Positions 36,077 to 44,661 of a DNA stretch of 64,000 bases are shown here, piece by piece. The stretch covers positions 1 to 64,000 of the forward strand of contig QHUU01000055.1 of the NCBI GenBank assembly GCA_003222155.1. Reading direction: 5' to 3'. The stretch is from Gemmatimonadota bacterium. GTDB lineage: Bacteria > Gemmatimonadota > Gemmatimonadetes > Gemmatimonadales > GWC2-71-9. Made by a program: the position numbers and the translations under genes. A model generated the notes under the pieces. It saw only the letters and a program-made list of their open reading frames with translations. It was not told where the DNA came from and searched no databases. Each line of letters starts with the position of its first letter. The stretch's first letter is position 1.

Positions 36077-36122
36077 CTGTAAGACTTCTGTAACACCTGT
36101 AACACCTGTAAGAGCTCTGTAA
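36077..36122. repeat. Five CTGTAA direct repeats with 11-9-9-11 spacing
   Basis: CTGTAA occurs at 36077, 36088, 36097, 36106 and 36117, extended as CTGTAAGAC, CTGTAACAC, CTGTAACAC, CTGTAAGAG and CTGTAACAA. The array lies 24 bp before the ATG at 36146 and between divergent genes. It looks like a regulator array spaced close to one helical turn. Confidence 0.6.
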
Positions 36123-36145
36123 CAACGTTTCGAGCGAGGTGCCCG

Positions 36146-37696
36146 ATGACCGTCCCCGGCCTCGTTGCGCTGCGCGGTAACGTGCGCGCGCTTGCCCTAT
36201 CGGCGCTGTTCCTCACCTCGGCCCAACCGTTGCCGGCCCAACTGATCTCGATCAAAACCGTCCCCATCGCGCAGGGCGATCAGTTCGACATCTTCCCGTC
36301 TCAGCATCAAGGCATGGGCGCCGTGTCCATCGCCCTGGCGGACACGCTGCTCGACCCGTTCCGCAATCCGGCGCGTGGCGCCCTGCTCGACGCGCCGCGC
36401 TTTTTCGGCTCACCCACGTTCTACGGCGTCTCCAACCAGACCGGCGGCGGCCGCACGCTGCCGCTCGCCGCGTTCAGCCAGCACGGCGCCTGGTATGGCG
36501 GCCTGTCGCTCGCGCTCCAGGAAGTCGAGCCGAGCCGGGTCGCCACGTCGTCCGTCGCGCCGCCGCCCGTCCCCTTCGCCGAACCCCGCCCGGGCGTGCT
36601 CCCCCTGAATCCGGGGCCGGCCTCCCAGCCGCCGCAGACCCACGGCAACGCGTACGTATTCGCGCTGCTCGGCAAGACGCTCGCGGGGCCCCGGCTGTCG
36701 CTCGCCGCCAGCTTCTCCTGGGCCCGCCTCAACGCGGTGGACGGCGTCGATCTGCTGTACCCGGGGAGCCTGGGCATCGACCAATTCGGGCACGCCGTGG
36801 ACGTGCGCCTCGGATTGCTCAAGCAGTGGCCGGGGGACCGCTCGCTCGACGCGGTCGTGCTCCACAACCGGTTCGGAATGTCCCAGGACGTGACCTACGC
36901 CGATCTGTTCTGGGATCCCGGCACGCAGCGCGTGCTGCAGCGCGCGCGCCTGGATCGCGAGCTCGATCGCACCGACACCTGGGGCCTGCATCTCCAATAC
37001 GAGCGCCCGCTGGTGTCCGGCTGGCGCATCGGCTGGATCGCAACCGGCAATCTCATGTCGCACCCCAAGATTCCCAATTACGAGATCATGAGCATCCCGC
37101 GCGACCCGGGCCATTCGCACGCCTACCAGGTGGGCATCGGCGTGGCGCGCACCAATGGCCCGGCGACGTTCGGCCTCGACGCCGTGTACGAGCCGATCTG
37201 GAGCAAGACGTACGCGGCGGCCGCGGCGCCGACCGAGACGGCGGCGGGCGACACGATCCCGCTGGGTGGGAAGACGATCGAGAACCGATTCCGATTCTCC
37301 AACGCGCTGTTCCGGATGGGCGTCGGTCGCGAGCTCACCTTCGGCGGCCGCCCGCACGCGGCCGCCTGGCAGCTCGGCCTCGCGGCGCACGCCATTCATT
37401 ATCGACTGCTCCAGCAGGACCACATCCAGAACGGCAGCCGAGGGCAGGAGAACTGGTGGGTGGAGTGGACGCCCACCTGGGGCCTCACGCTGCGCTTCCC
37501 GGAGTTGGAGCTCCGGTATAGCGGGCGCGTCACCACCGGCACCGGCCGCCCGGGGGTGCAGAACGGCATCATCGCCCTGGCCGACCCCGCAGCGGTGCGC
37601 GCCGGCGGGCTGCTCGTGGCGCCCAACGGCCCGCTGACGCTTCAAGGCGTCAGCGTCGTCACGCATCAAGTCTCGTTGTCGCTGCCGCTACGCTGA
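36146..37696 (+). CDS. Outer-membrane barrel protein of unknown function
   Basis: Protein of 516 aa with a signal peptide (LALSALFLTSAQPLPAQ). The mature part alternates beta strands and loops with many aromatic residues, for example FSQHGAWYGGLSLALQEV, FALLGKTLAGPRLSLAASFSWARLNAVDG and WWVEWTPTWGLTLRFPELELRYSGRVTTG, as in large outer-membrane barrels. It ends VSLSLPLR, not in the classical Phe. No family is recognised. A di-heme peroxidase gene follows after 24 bp, suggesting co-transcription. The CTGTAA array lies just upstream. Confidence 0.68.
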   Translation: MTVPGLVALRGNVRALALSALFLTSAQPLPAQLISIKTVPIAQGDQFDIFPSQHQGMGAVSIALADTLLDPFRNPARGALLDAPRFFGSPTFYGVSNQTGGGRTLPLAAFSQHGAWYGGLSLALQEVEPSRVATSSVAPPPVPFAEPRPGVLPLNPGPASQPPQTHGNAYVFALLGKTLAGPRLSLAASFSWARLNAVDGVDLLYPGSLGIDQFGHAVDVRLGLLKQWPGDRSLDAVVLHNRFGMSQDVTYADLFWDPGTQRVLQRARLDRELDRTDTWGLHLQYERPLVSGWRIGWIATGNLMSHPKIPNYEIMSIPRDPGHSHAYQVGIGVARTNGPATFGLDAVYEPIWSKTYAAAAAPTETAAGDTIPLGGKTIENRFRFSNALFRMGVGRELTFGGRPHAAAWQLGLAAHAIHYRLLQQDHIQNGSRGQENWWVEWTPTWGLTLRFPELELRYSGRVTTGTGRPGVQNGIIALADPAAVRAGGLLVAPNGPLTLQGVSVVTHQVSLSLPLR

Positions 37697-37720
37697 GCCG
37701 CACGCCACAGGAGGCGCCCC

Positions 37721-39073
37721 GTGCCCCGCATCGTCAAGACGATCTGTTTCGGCCTGCTGGCGATTGGTGCCGCCTGCGACCGCAGCGATACGTTCGCCGA
37801 GCCGTCGCTCGACACCGAGCTGCGCCAAGACGTGGCCCGTTGGGGCGTGGTCCCCATCGGGCCGGTGCCGGCCCAGGACCCCGCGCTGGTCGAGCTCGGC
37901 CGGGCTCTCATGTTCGACCCGGTCTTGAGCGGCAACCGCGACGTCGCGTGCGCCACGTGTCATCATCCCGCGACCCACGCCGGCGACGGCTTGTCGCTCG
38001 CGATCGGTACGGGCGGGTCGGGGCTCGGGCCGGGGCGCACACTGGGCCCGGGGCGCCAGTTCGTACCGCGCAACGCGCCATCGCTCCTGAACGACGGGCT
38101 TGGCCTGTTCTATTTGTTCTGGGACGGCCGGCTCTCGAACTTCCTCGTGGGCCCGCCCCCTCCACCCGCGGGCGCGGGGGTCCCGCCCGGGGGGTCCGGT
38201 TTGCTCGCCGCGCAGGCGATGCTCCCCGTCGTGAATCGCCGGGAGATGCGCGGAGAGCCCGGCGACCGTGACGTCTTCGGCGCCCCCAACGAGCTGGCGC
38301 AATTCGCCGACAGCGACTCGACCGCGATCCGACAGGCGGTCCTGCAGCGGCTGCTGGCGATCCCCGAGTACGTGGCGAAGTTCGCCGCGGCCTTCCCGGG
38401 CACGTCCGCCAGCCAGCTCCGGTTCGAACACGCCGCGACGGCGCTGGCCGCTTTCCAGGCGCAGGCCTTCACCAAGACCAACTCGCCGTTCGACCGCTAC
38501 CTCAGCCACGACGAAGCGGCGCTGACCACGCAGCAGAAGCGCGGCGGGCGGCTCTTCTTCGGGAAAGCGCAATGCTCGACCTGCCACAATGGGCCCCTGC
38601 TCGGCGCCAACGGGTTCGCGAACGCGGGTGTTCCGCAGCTCGGGCCGGGGAGCCCGGACACCCCGCCGCTCGACCGCGGCCGCGCCGATCTGCCCGAGCA
38701 GCAGTTCTACGAGTTCGCCTTCCGCGTGGCGCCGCTGCGTAACGTCGAGCTCACGGCGCCGTACATGCACGACGGCGCCTTCCCGACGCTCGAGGCCGTG
38801 GTGCGTCACTACAACGACGTGCCGCTCGCGCTCCAGACCTACGACCCGTCGCAGCTCGGGCCGGCGCTGCGCGCCACGTACCACGGCGACCCGGCCACCA
38901 TCGATTCCGTAACCAGGACCCTGGATTTCCGGTTGCGGACGCCGCTGCACCTCACGGACGCCGAGATGGGCGACCTCGTGGCATTCTTGAAATCGCTGAC
39001 GGATCCGTCGGCCCGGGACTTGAGCGCCCTGGTTCCGGCCGCGGTGCCAAGCGGGCTGCCGGTGCCGCGCTGA
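37721..39073 (+). CDS. Di-heme cytochrome c peroxidase-like lipoprotein
   Basis: CcpA/MauG-family protein of 450 aa. A lipobox (LLAIGAAC, Cys19) marks it as a lipoprotein. The first heme motif is CATCH in GNRDVACATCHHPATHAGDGL and the second is CSTCH in GGRLFFGKAQCSTCHNGPLLG. PTLEAVVRHYNDVPLA and LRNVELTAPYMHDG are typical of the second domain. It would reduce H2O2 or oxidise a partner in the periplasm. A Pro/Gly-rich loop (PPPPPAGAGVPPGG) is inserted between the hemes. GTG 37721 has AGGAGG about 8 bp upstream. Confidence 0.92.
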   Translation: MPRIVKTICFGLLAIGAACDRSDTFAEPSLDTELRQDVARWGVVPIGPVPAQDPALVELGRALMFDPVLSGNRDVACATCHHPATHAGDGLSLAIGTGGSGLGPGRTLGPGRQFVPRNAPSLLNDGLGLFYLFWDGRLSNFLVGPPPPPAGAGVPPGGSGLLAAQAMLPVVNRREMRGEPGDRDVFGAPNELAQFADSDSTAIRQAVLQRLLAIPEYVAKFAAAFPGTSASQLRFEHAATALAAFQAQAFTKTNSPFDRYLSHDEAALTTQQKRGGRLFFGKAQCSTCHNGPLLGANGFANAGVPQLGPGSPDTPPLDRGRADLPEQQFYEFAFRVAPLRNVELTAPYMHDGAFPTLEAVVRHYNDVPLALQTYDPSQLGPALRATYHGDPATIDSVTRTLDFRLRTPLHLTDAEMGDLVAFLKSLTDPSARDLSALVPAAVPSGLPVPR

Positions 39074-39079
39074 GCCGGC

Positions 39080-40342
39080 TCAGTGCCAGAGGTGCCAGAC
39101 CGCGTAGATCAGCAGCCCGACCAACCCTCCGACGAGCGTGCCGTTGATGCGGACGAACTGGAGGTCCCGTCCGACGGCCAGCTCGAACCGGCGCGCCGTC
39201 GCCTCCGGATCCCAGCCGGCGACGGTCTGGGCGATCAAATCGCCGATTTCGTGTCGATACCGCTCCACCACGGAGGCCGTGAGATCGATCACCAGGTCGT
39301 CGAGCTCGGCGAGAAGGGGGTCGTTCCCCAGGAGGGCCGTTCCGAACTCGCTGAGGCCGCGCTCCAGGGGTCCGGGCGCGGCGCCGTCCGCCCGCGTGGC
39401 GTAGGCGACGATCGCGCGCCGCACCGCTTCCCACAGGCGGGCGGACAAGTCAGCGATCGCGGGATCCGCGAGCCATTCCTGCTTGAGCGCTTCCGCCCGG
39501 GCGATGACGTCGGGGGCGTGCTGCAGGCGGTCGACGAAGTCGCGCAGCGCCGTATCGAACGCCGCGCGCAGCGGGTGATCCGGCCGGGCGCCGATGTCCC
39601 GCAGCAGTCCCTCGACGGTCACGATGATGCGCTGATAGATCTGGTCGTCCACCACGCCCGGCACCCACCACGGACTCTCGGCCCGCACCCTCTCGCGGAT
39701 CACGTCGCGGTTGTCGTGCACCGCCTGGGCGGCGAACCGGACGGCCTCGTTGAGCAGCCCCTGGTGGCGATCGTCCACCAGCACGAGCGCCAGCGTCTTC
39801 CCGAGCGTCGGTGCCACGCGCGTGGCCTGGAGGCGGGCGCTCACGACCTGCTGCACCAGGGCGCGGACGTCGGCGTCGGGCAGGGTGTCCAGCGTCTTCG
39901 CCACGCCGCTCGCGACCTGGCGCGCGATCCGCCGGCCGTGCTCCGGGTCGGCGAGCCAGCGGGCGGCGCGCTCCGCGGGGCGCACGGCGCGCAGGTTGGT
40001 GGCGACCACGTCGCGCGACAGGAAATGATTCTGCACGAAGGTTCCCAGGATTCGGCCGATCCGCTCCTTGCGGGTGGCCACGATCGCGGTGTGCGGGATC
40101 GGGAGCCCCAGGGGATGGCGGAACAGGGCGGTGACGGCGAACCAGTCCGCGAGGCCGCCCACGAGCGACGCTTCCGCCGTGGCGCGCACGTAGCCGAGCC
40201 ACGGATAGCGTCCCTCGTACAGGCTCGCCCCGACGAACACCACCGCCGCGAGCGCGAGCAGGCCGGTGGCCTGTCGCTTCATCGCGTCGAGCTGCGCCTG
40301 CCGAACCGCATCGTCCGGGCGCGACCACGGGGACGCCGCCAT
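39080..40342 (-). CDS. DUF445 family membrane protein
   Basis: Protein of 420 aa matching DUF445. An N-terminal helix (GLLALAAVVFVGASLY), then TAEASLVGGLADWFAVTALFRHPLGLPIPHTAIVATRKERIGRILGTFVQNHFL, are the family hallmark. A long helical central part and a C-terminal helix (GTLVGGLVGLLIYAVWHLW) preceded by FVRINGTLVGG follow. Its function is not established. ATG at 40342 (MAASPW) is chosen over a TTG four codons earlier. The 3' end is 6 bp from the convergent peroxidase. Confidence 0.93.
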   Translation of the reverse strand: MAASPWSRPDDAVRQAQLDAMKRQATGLLALAAVVFVGASLYEGRYPWLGYVRATAEASLVGGLADWFAVTALFRHPLGLPIPHTAIVATRKERIGRILGTFVQNHFLSRDVVATNLRAVRPAERAARWLADPEHGRRIARQVASGVAKTLDTLPDADVRALVQQVVSARLQATRVAPTLGKTLALVLVDDRHQGLLNEAVRFAAQAVHDNRDVIRERVRAESPWWVPGVVDDQIYQRIIVTVEGLLRDIGARPDHPLRAAFDTALRDFVDRLQHAPDVIARAEALKQEWLADPAIADLSARLWEAVRRAIVAYATRADGAAPGPLERGLSEFGTALLGNDPLLAELDDLVIDLTASVVERYRHEIGDLIAQTVAGWDPEATARRFELAVGRDLQFVRINGTLVGGLVGLLIYAVWHLWH

Positions 40343-40372
40343 GTCACCGAGCAAGATAACCGTCGCCGCCGG

Positions 40373-41761
40373 CTACGACTGGCACTGGCCCGCCAGCCGC
40401 TCCCGCTGCGTCGCACTCGCGGCGCTGAGCGCCTCGCGCAGCAGGGCGCACGCCTCTCCCTCGATCGGGCCGATGGTCGCCGCCGTCTCGAGCATCCGCA
40501 TCGCACGCTCGGGTGAGCCGGTCGCCAGATACGCGCGCGGCTCGTAGAATGCCAGATTGACCCAGACGCGCGCGAGCAGGCGCCGCGCGCTGGCCGCTGC
40601 GAGACTGTCTCCCCGCTCGACGGTCCGCTGCAACTCCGCGATCCGCAGCTTCGCGGCCAGCGTCTCCAAGGTGGGCGGATCGCGCTGCGACCGTGCCCAC
40701 GAAAAAATCCGCGGCAGCCCGAGGCCCTGCTGCAGGTCGCGCTCGGCGAGTCGCCGCGCTTCCGCGTCGTACCGGGCCACCTCCCGGCTGCCGCGCAGGA
40801 CGGCGGCCCGCCGGGCGGCTGCCGCCGCGGCCGGCCAGTGGGCGTAGTCCCGGGCGACGGCGTCGTCCAGGCGCAGAGCCTCCACCCAGTGGCCCGCCCG
40901 CTCGAGCTCGGACGCCCGTGCCTGCTCCGCCTCGAGCCGCGCGCGGGCCCAGCTCGAATCGAGCGGCCGCAGGCCGCCGAGCATCGCGCGCAGCTCGAGC
41001 CAGGCGAGCGCATCGCCGCAGACGTCCGCCGGGGGCCAGCTGTGCGGCCCCTGGAACGTCACGACCCGGTATGGCACGCGGGTGATCCGAAACCGGTCGC
41101 CCAACGCGAGCACCTCCTCATAGTTGAAGTCGCGCGTGCCCGCGGCCCCGAAATAGGCGAACGTGGAATCTCCCGCGAACACGGTCTCCGGACCTCCCAA
41201 CGCGAACCCCAGCGCGCCCCCGGCCGCGATCACTCCCGCCACCTGGCCGCGCAGCGCGACGGCGAACGCCAGCGCCGCGCGCGCGGTGCCGGAGAAGCCC
41301 GCCAGGTAGAGGCGCGACGAATCGATGGACAGGCGGACCTGCGCCGATGCGAGCATCGCATTCACGGCTGCGACGTTGGGCTCGGGCGGGCCGTCGCTCA
41401 GCGTGTTGTACGAGCTCATCACGATCCAGCCCAGTTGCGCCGCCGCTTCCTGGAACAGGTGGAGCGCGAGCACGGCGCGCCCCCGCGGATCGAGCACGAA
41501 CAGAATCGGCCAGCGGCGCGCGGCCGTGTAGCCGGGTGGCAGGTAGAGGGCGAACTGCTGCGTCGTGTCGGTCGCGCTGGCGACACGCTCTTCCACGCGT
41601 CCCGTCGCGGCCTGCGCGGCACACGGCCGCCACGACGCGGCGATGGCGAGCGCCGCGATCGACACGACCGGGGCGGCGCGCGTCTGACGCCCGTGCGACA
41701 GTCGCCCGTTTGACAACACGCTGTGGAGTCCGCTCCTCAGATTGACACGCCGCGAATGCAC
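40373..41761 (-). CDS. Secreted alpha/beta hydrolase-like (esterase) protein with helical C-terminus
   Basis: Protein of 462 aa with an N-terminal basic region and signal-like helix (VVSIAALAIAASWRPCAAQA). The first half resembles a poly(3-hydroxybutyrate) depolymerase/dienelactone fold: FALYLPPGYTAARRWPILFVLDPRGR, the nucleophile elbow GFSGTARAAL and a late His in FQGPHSWPP. The second half (~250-460) is Ala/Arg-rich and helical, without a recognised motif, perhaps TPR-like. The substrate is unknown. It is divergent from the zinc-ribbon gene, 35 bp apart. Confidence 0.7.
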   Translation of the reverse strand: MHSRRVNLRSGLHSVLSNGRLSHGRQTRAAPVVSIAALAIAASWRPCAAQAATGRVEERVASATDTTQQFALYLPPGYTAARRWPILFVLDPRGRAVLALHLFQEAAAQLGWIVMSSYNTLSDGPPEPNVAAVNAMLASAQVRLSIDSSRLYLAGFSGTARAALAFAVALRGQVAGVIAAGGALGFALGGPETVFAGDSTFAYFGAAGTRDFNYEEVLALGDRFRITRVPYRVVTFQGPHSWPPADVCGDALAWLELRAMLGGLRPLDSSWARARLEAEQARASELERAGHWVEALRLDDAVARDYAHWPAAAAAARRAAVLRGSREVARYDAEARRLAERDLQQGLGLPRIFSWARSQRDPPTLETLAAKLRIAELQRTVERGDSLAAASARRLLARVWVNLAFYEPRAYLATGSPERAMRMLETAATIGPIEGEACALLREALSAASATQRERLAGQCQS

Positions 41762-41796
41762 CTCGACCTTGCGGGCGACCCCACCGGCGACGGCGC

Positions 41797-42177
41797 ATGG
41801 GACAGTCGCTTCACGCTCCTCACTCCAGATGGGCTCGCTTGCGCGTGGATGTCAACTGCGGGCTGCGTCGGGGCGCGTGGTACCCGGTTGTGCGGTTCGT
41901 GAAAGATCGCGCCGTGCTCGACGTGACCGACGACCGTGTCCCGGTGCCGCGTCGCCTGCTGCAGACCACGTTCTCGCGCCCGTTCCAGTGGTCGATCGTG
42001 CCGCTCCCCGATGACGCCATCAACGTGCCCACCGCGTGGGGCACGCGCTACCTCGTGTGCCCCAACTGCCAGGCGCGGGCGCCGATCAGCGGTCATCCCG
42101 TGGACCTGCCCTGCCCGAAGTGCGGGGGCGTGTTCCAGATCGCGTGGGACGAGCACTACCTGAGGAAAAGGCGCTAG
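41797..42177 (+). CDS. Zinc-ribbon protein of unknown function
   Basis: Protein of up to 126 aa. The C-terminal zinc ribbon has CPNC and CPKC knuckles (about residues 88-91 and 106-109) and ends VFQIAWDEHYLRKRR. The N-terminal ~80 residues (DVNCGLRRGAWYPVVRFVKDRAVLDVTDDRVPVPRRLL) look like a small beta domain. The true start could be the TTG near 41836 rather than ATG 41797. It is not a named family to me. Confidence 0.6.
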   Translation: MGQSLHAPHSRWARLRVDVNCGLRRGAWYPVVRFVKDRAVLDVTDDRVPVPRRLLQTTFSRPFQWSIVPLPDDAINVPTAWGTRYLVCPNCQARAPISGHPVDLPCPKCGGVFQIAWDEHYLRKRR

Positions 42178-42410
42178 GGCGCACACGCCCGACCCGGCCG
42201 ACGGGCCACCCGCTCCGTGGTGGCCTCGGTCACCGATCCCCACTGCCCCTTTCCGCAGGTTAGTCGTGCCGCCGATCCAAGTTCGCGTCCCTTGCAGTTC
42301 CGGCGATGTGGGCCCACACCAAGCGTGAGCCACGCGCGCCGCCCTAGGGTCCGTTTCCGCCCGAATCGAGACCGCGCTCTCGTGGCGCACGGCCAGTGCA
42401 CGGAGGCACC

Positions 42411-43643
42411 ATGCACGAGCACAGCCGCGCCCGGAGTCCGTTGCCCCCGCCGCGCGTTCGACCCCTCGTCGCGGTGCTGCTCACGTGTCTCGCCGCCTGC
42501 GACGCCCCGCCGTCCACGGGACCGGCACCGCGCGGCGACGCCGCTCTTTCGAGCCCTGCGCCCGAGCCCGGCGCCCCGCTTCCGGGCTTGACGCTCGAGC
42601 AGCGCGCCTTGTTCGAGCGGGGCCGGGGCATATTCCAGACCGAGTTCACTCCGGAGACGGGCCTGGGCCCGCTGTTCAACAACAACGCCTGCAGCCAGTG
42701 CCATGAAGACCCGGTCGTCGGTGCCATCGGCGAGGAGGTGGAGACGCACCAGACCGCGTTCCACGGTGGAGTGTGCAACGACCTCAGCGGGATCGGGGGG
42801 CCGGTCATACAGGACAGCGTGACCCCGGCCCTACACGCCGCGCTCGGGATCGACCGGGAGCCGCTGCTCCCGGAGGCAACCGGGACCGCGCATCGGACGA
42901 CGCCGAGCCTCTTGGGGTTCGGGTTGCTGGAGGCGGTGCCGGAAGGGGAGATCCTCGCCCTGGCCAGGCTGAATAACAACGCGGGGGACGGCATCTCCGG
43001 GCGCCCCAACCGCACCGCCGACGGTCGCCTGGGCCGGTTCGGCCGCAAGGCGCAATTCGCGACGCTGGGGGAGTTCACCGCCGGGGCGTTCCTCAACGAG
43101 ATGGGGATCACCAGTCCTACCGAGCCCAAGGAGCAGACGATTCACGGCGCGCCGCTGCCTGCGGGAGTCGATCCGACCCCCGACCCCGAGCTGACGCAAG
43201 ACGCGGTGGACGCGACCACGGCCTTCATGCGGCTGCTCGCCCCGCCCGCGCCGCTGCCGCGGACGGTCGTGGAGGAGCGGGGGCGGGTGACCTTCGTGCT
43301 GATCGGATGCGCCGGATGCCATGTGCCGGCGCTGGTCACGGGGTTCAACCGCGTGCCCGCCCTGAATCTCAAGATCGTGCGTGCGTACACCGATCTGCTG
43401 CTCCACGACATGGGGCCTGGCCTGGCGGACATCTGCCTCGGGCAAGCGAGGCCGGCCGAGTACCGTACGGAGCCGCTGATGGGCCTGCGGTTCAAGACGG
43501 TGTTCCTGCACGACGGTCGGGCGCCCACCATCGCGGTGGCGATCCGGCTGCACGCGGGCGAGGCCACGCGGGCCCGCAACCGCTTCCTGGCGCTCTCGTG
43601 GCTCGAGCGCTCGGCGCTGGTGCGGTTCCTCCAGGGCCTGTAG
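42411..43643 (+). CDS. Di-heme oxidoreductase family lipoprotein (DUF1111/DHOR)
   Basis: Protein of 410 aa of the di-heme oxidoreductase (formerly DUF1111 'thiol oxidoreductase') family. It has a lipobox LAAC (Cys30) and the first heme CSQCH in LFNNNACSQCHEDP. The conserved DGISGRPNR and LGRFGRKAQ are highly characteristic of the family. The second heme is CAGCH in GCAGCHVPALVTGF, and DMGPGLAD follows it. ATG 42411 has GGAGG 5 bp upstream. Physiological partners are unknown. The 234 bp before it hold no clear feature. Confidence 0.92.
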   Translation: MHEHSRARSPLPPPRVRPLVAVLLTCLAACDAPPSTGPAPRGDAALSSPAPEPGAPLPGLTLEQRALFERGRGIFQTEFTPETGLGPLFNNNACSQCHEDPVVGAIGEEVETHQTAFHGGVCNDLSGIGGPVIQDSVTPALHAALGIDREPLLPEATGTAHRTTPSLLGFGLLEAVPEGEILALARLNNNAGDGISGRPNRTADGRLGRFGRKAQFATLGEFTAGAFLNEMGITSPTEPKEQTIHGAPLPAGVDPTPDPELTQDAVDATTAFMRLLAPPAPLPRTVVEERGRVTFVLIGCAGCHVPALVTGFNRVPALNLKIVRAYTDLLLHDMGPGLADICLGQARPAEYRTEPLMGLRFKTVFLHDGRAPTIAVAIRLHAGEATRARNRFLALSWLERSALVRFLQGL

Positions 43644-43648
43644 CGCAG

Positions 43649-44581
43649 TCACAGGTCCAGCTCCCACGTCTCCGACACGAGCGCCTTGCCGAAGCTGTGG
43701 TTGCGCTCTTTGCGGACGACCCGAAATCCTGCCGCCTCGTACAGGCGCCGGGCCGCGCGCAGCTCGCTCTGGGTCCAGAGCATGAGCTTGCGGTAGCCCG
43801 CCTGGCGGGCGAACCGGACGCACTCGTCCACTAAACGGGTCCCGAGGCCCGACCCCCGCGCCTGGGGCTCGACCAGGAGCAGGCGCAGCTGCGCCACGGT
43901 GCTCGATCGTGCGACGAGGAACACCGACCCGACAACGGCGCCGTCCTGTTCCGCGATCCAGCAGCGCTCCCGTGTCGCGTCGAACCGCTGAACGAATCGC
44001 GCTACGATCTCCGCGACCAGGGCCTCGAAGTGCGCGTCGTAGCCGTACTCGCGGGCGTACACCACGCCGTGACGGTGCACTACCCAGCCCATGTCCCCCG
44101 GCTGCGGGGAGCGGAGCAGATACGCGGGCGCAGGCTGGGAGCGCTCGCGGCGGAGCAGCCGCTCGATGGTCTGCATCGCGGCGACGACGTCGGCCTGTGC
44201 GGCCGGGGCGAGGCCGCTCAACAGCGCCGCCACCTCGTCGTGCGAGCGGGCGTCGAGCGGGGCGAACACCTTCCGCCCCAGCGCCGTGAGGGCGAGGTGG
44301 CTGCGGCGCCCGTCCGCCGCGGAGCGGGTGCGCGTGACGAGGGCGCGCTTCTCGAACCCGCGCAGGATGCGGCTCAGGTACCCCGCGTCGAGCCCCAGGT
44401 CGCGGCCCAGCTCCGTGGCCGTCGGTTTCTCGCGGTGCGCCAGCTCGTACAGGACGCGCACCTCGGTGAGCGAGAACGGACTATCATACGCCCCGCGGCG
44501 CAGCACACCGATCTGCCGCGTGTAGAACCGGTTGAAGCGGCGCGCCGCCTCCACCCGCCGCTCCAGCTCCCGCGACCCCAT
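43649..44581 (-). CDS. MarR-family regulator fused to GNAT acetyltransferase
   Basis: Protein of 310 aa. Residues ~1-150 form a MarR winged helix (FSLTEVRVLYELAHREKPTATELGRDLGLDAGYLSRILRGFEKRALV). Residues ~155-310 are a GNAT acetyltransferase (GDMGWVVHRHGVVYAREYGYDAHFEALV, LRLLLVEPQARGSGLGTRLVDECVRFA). This fusion is known in bacteria. It is divergent from the ABC exporter gene, with a perfect palindrome in the 80-bp gap, so it probably regulates that exporter and itself. Confidence 0.92.
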   Translation of the reverse strand: MGSRELERRVEAARRFNRFYTRQIGVLRRGAYDSPFSLTEVRVLYELAHREKPTATELGRDLGLDAGYLSRILRGFEKRALVTRTRSAADGRRSHLALTALGRKVFAPLDARSHDEVAALLSGLAPAAQADVVAAMQTIERLLRRERSQPAPAYLLRSPQPGDMGWVVHRHGVVYAREYGYDAHFEALVAEIVARFVQRFDATRERCWIAEQDGAVVGSVFLVARSSTVAQLRLLLVEPQARGSGLGTRLVDECVRFARQAGYRKLMLWTQSELRAARRLYEAAGFRVVRKERNHSFGKALVSETWELDL

Positions 44582-44600
44582 GCCGCCAATGTCCGATCAA

Positions 44601-44619
44601 TACTTGACTCTGTCAAGTA
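44601..44619. promoter_or_regulatory. Perfect operator palindrome between MarR-GNAT and ABC exporter
   Basis: TACTTGAC-TCT-GTCAAGTA, 8-bp arms with a 3-bp spacer, midway between the two divergent start codons. TTGAC on each strand could serve as -35 for both promoters, so occupancy would block both genes. The size suits a MarR dimer. Confidence 0.7.
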
Positions 44620-44661
44620 CTTTCTTTCATCCCCGGCCTGCGTAGATTCCGGTCACGTCCC

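Noticed and set aside
36077-36122. rRNA/tRNA or attachment-site remnant
   Set aside because: There is no cloverleaf potential or integrase nearby; the hexamer spacing points to a regulatory array.
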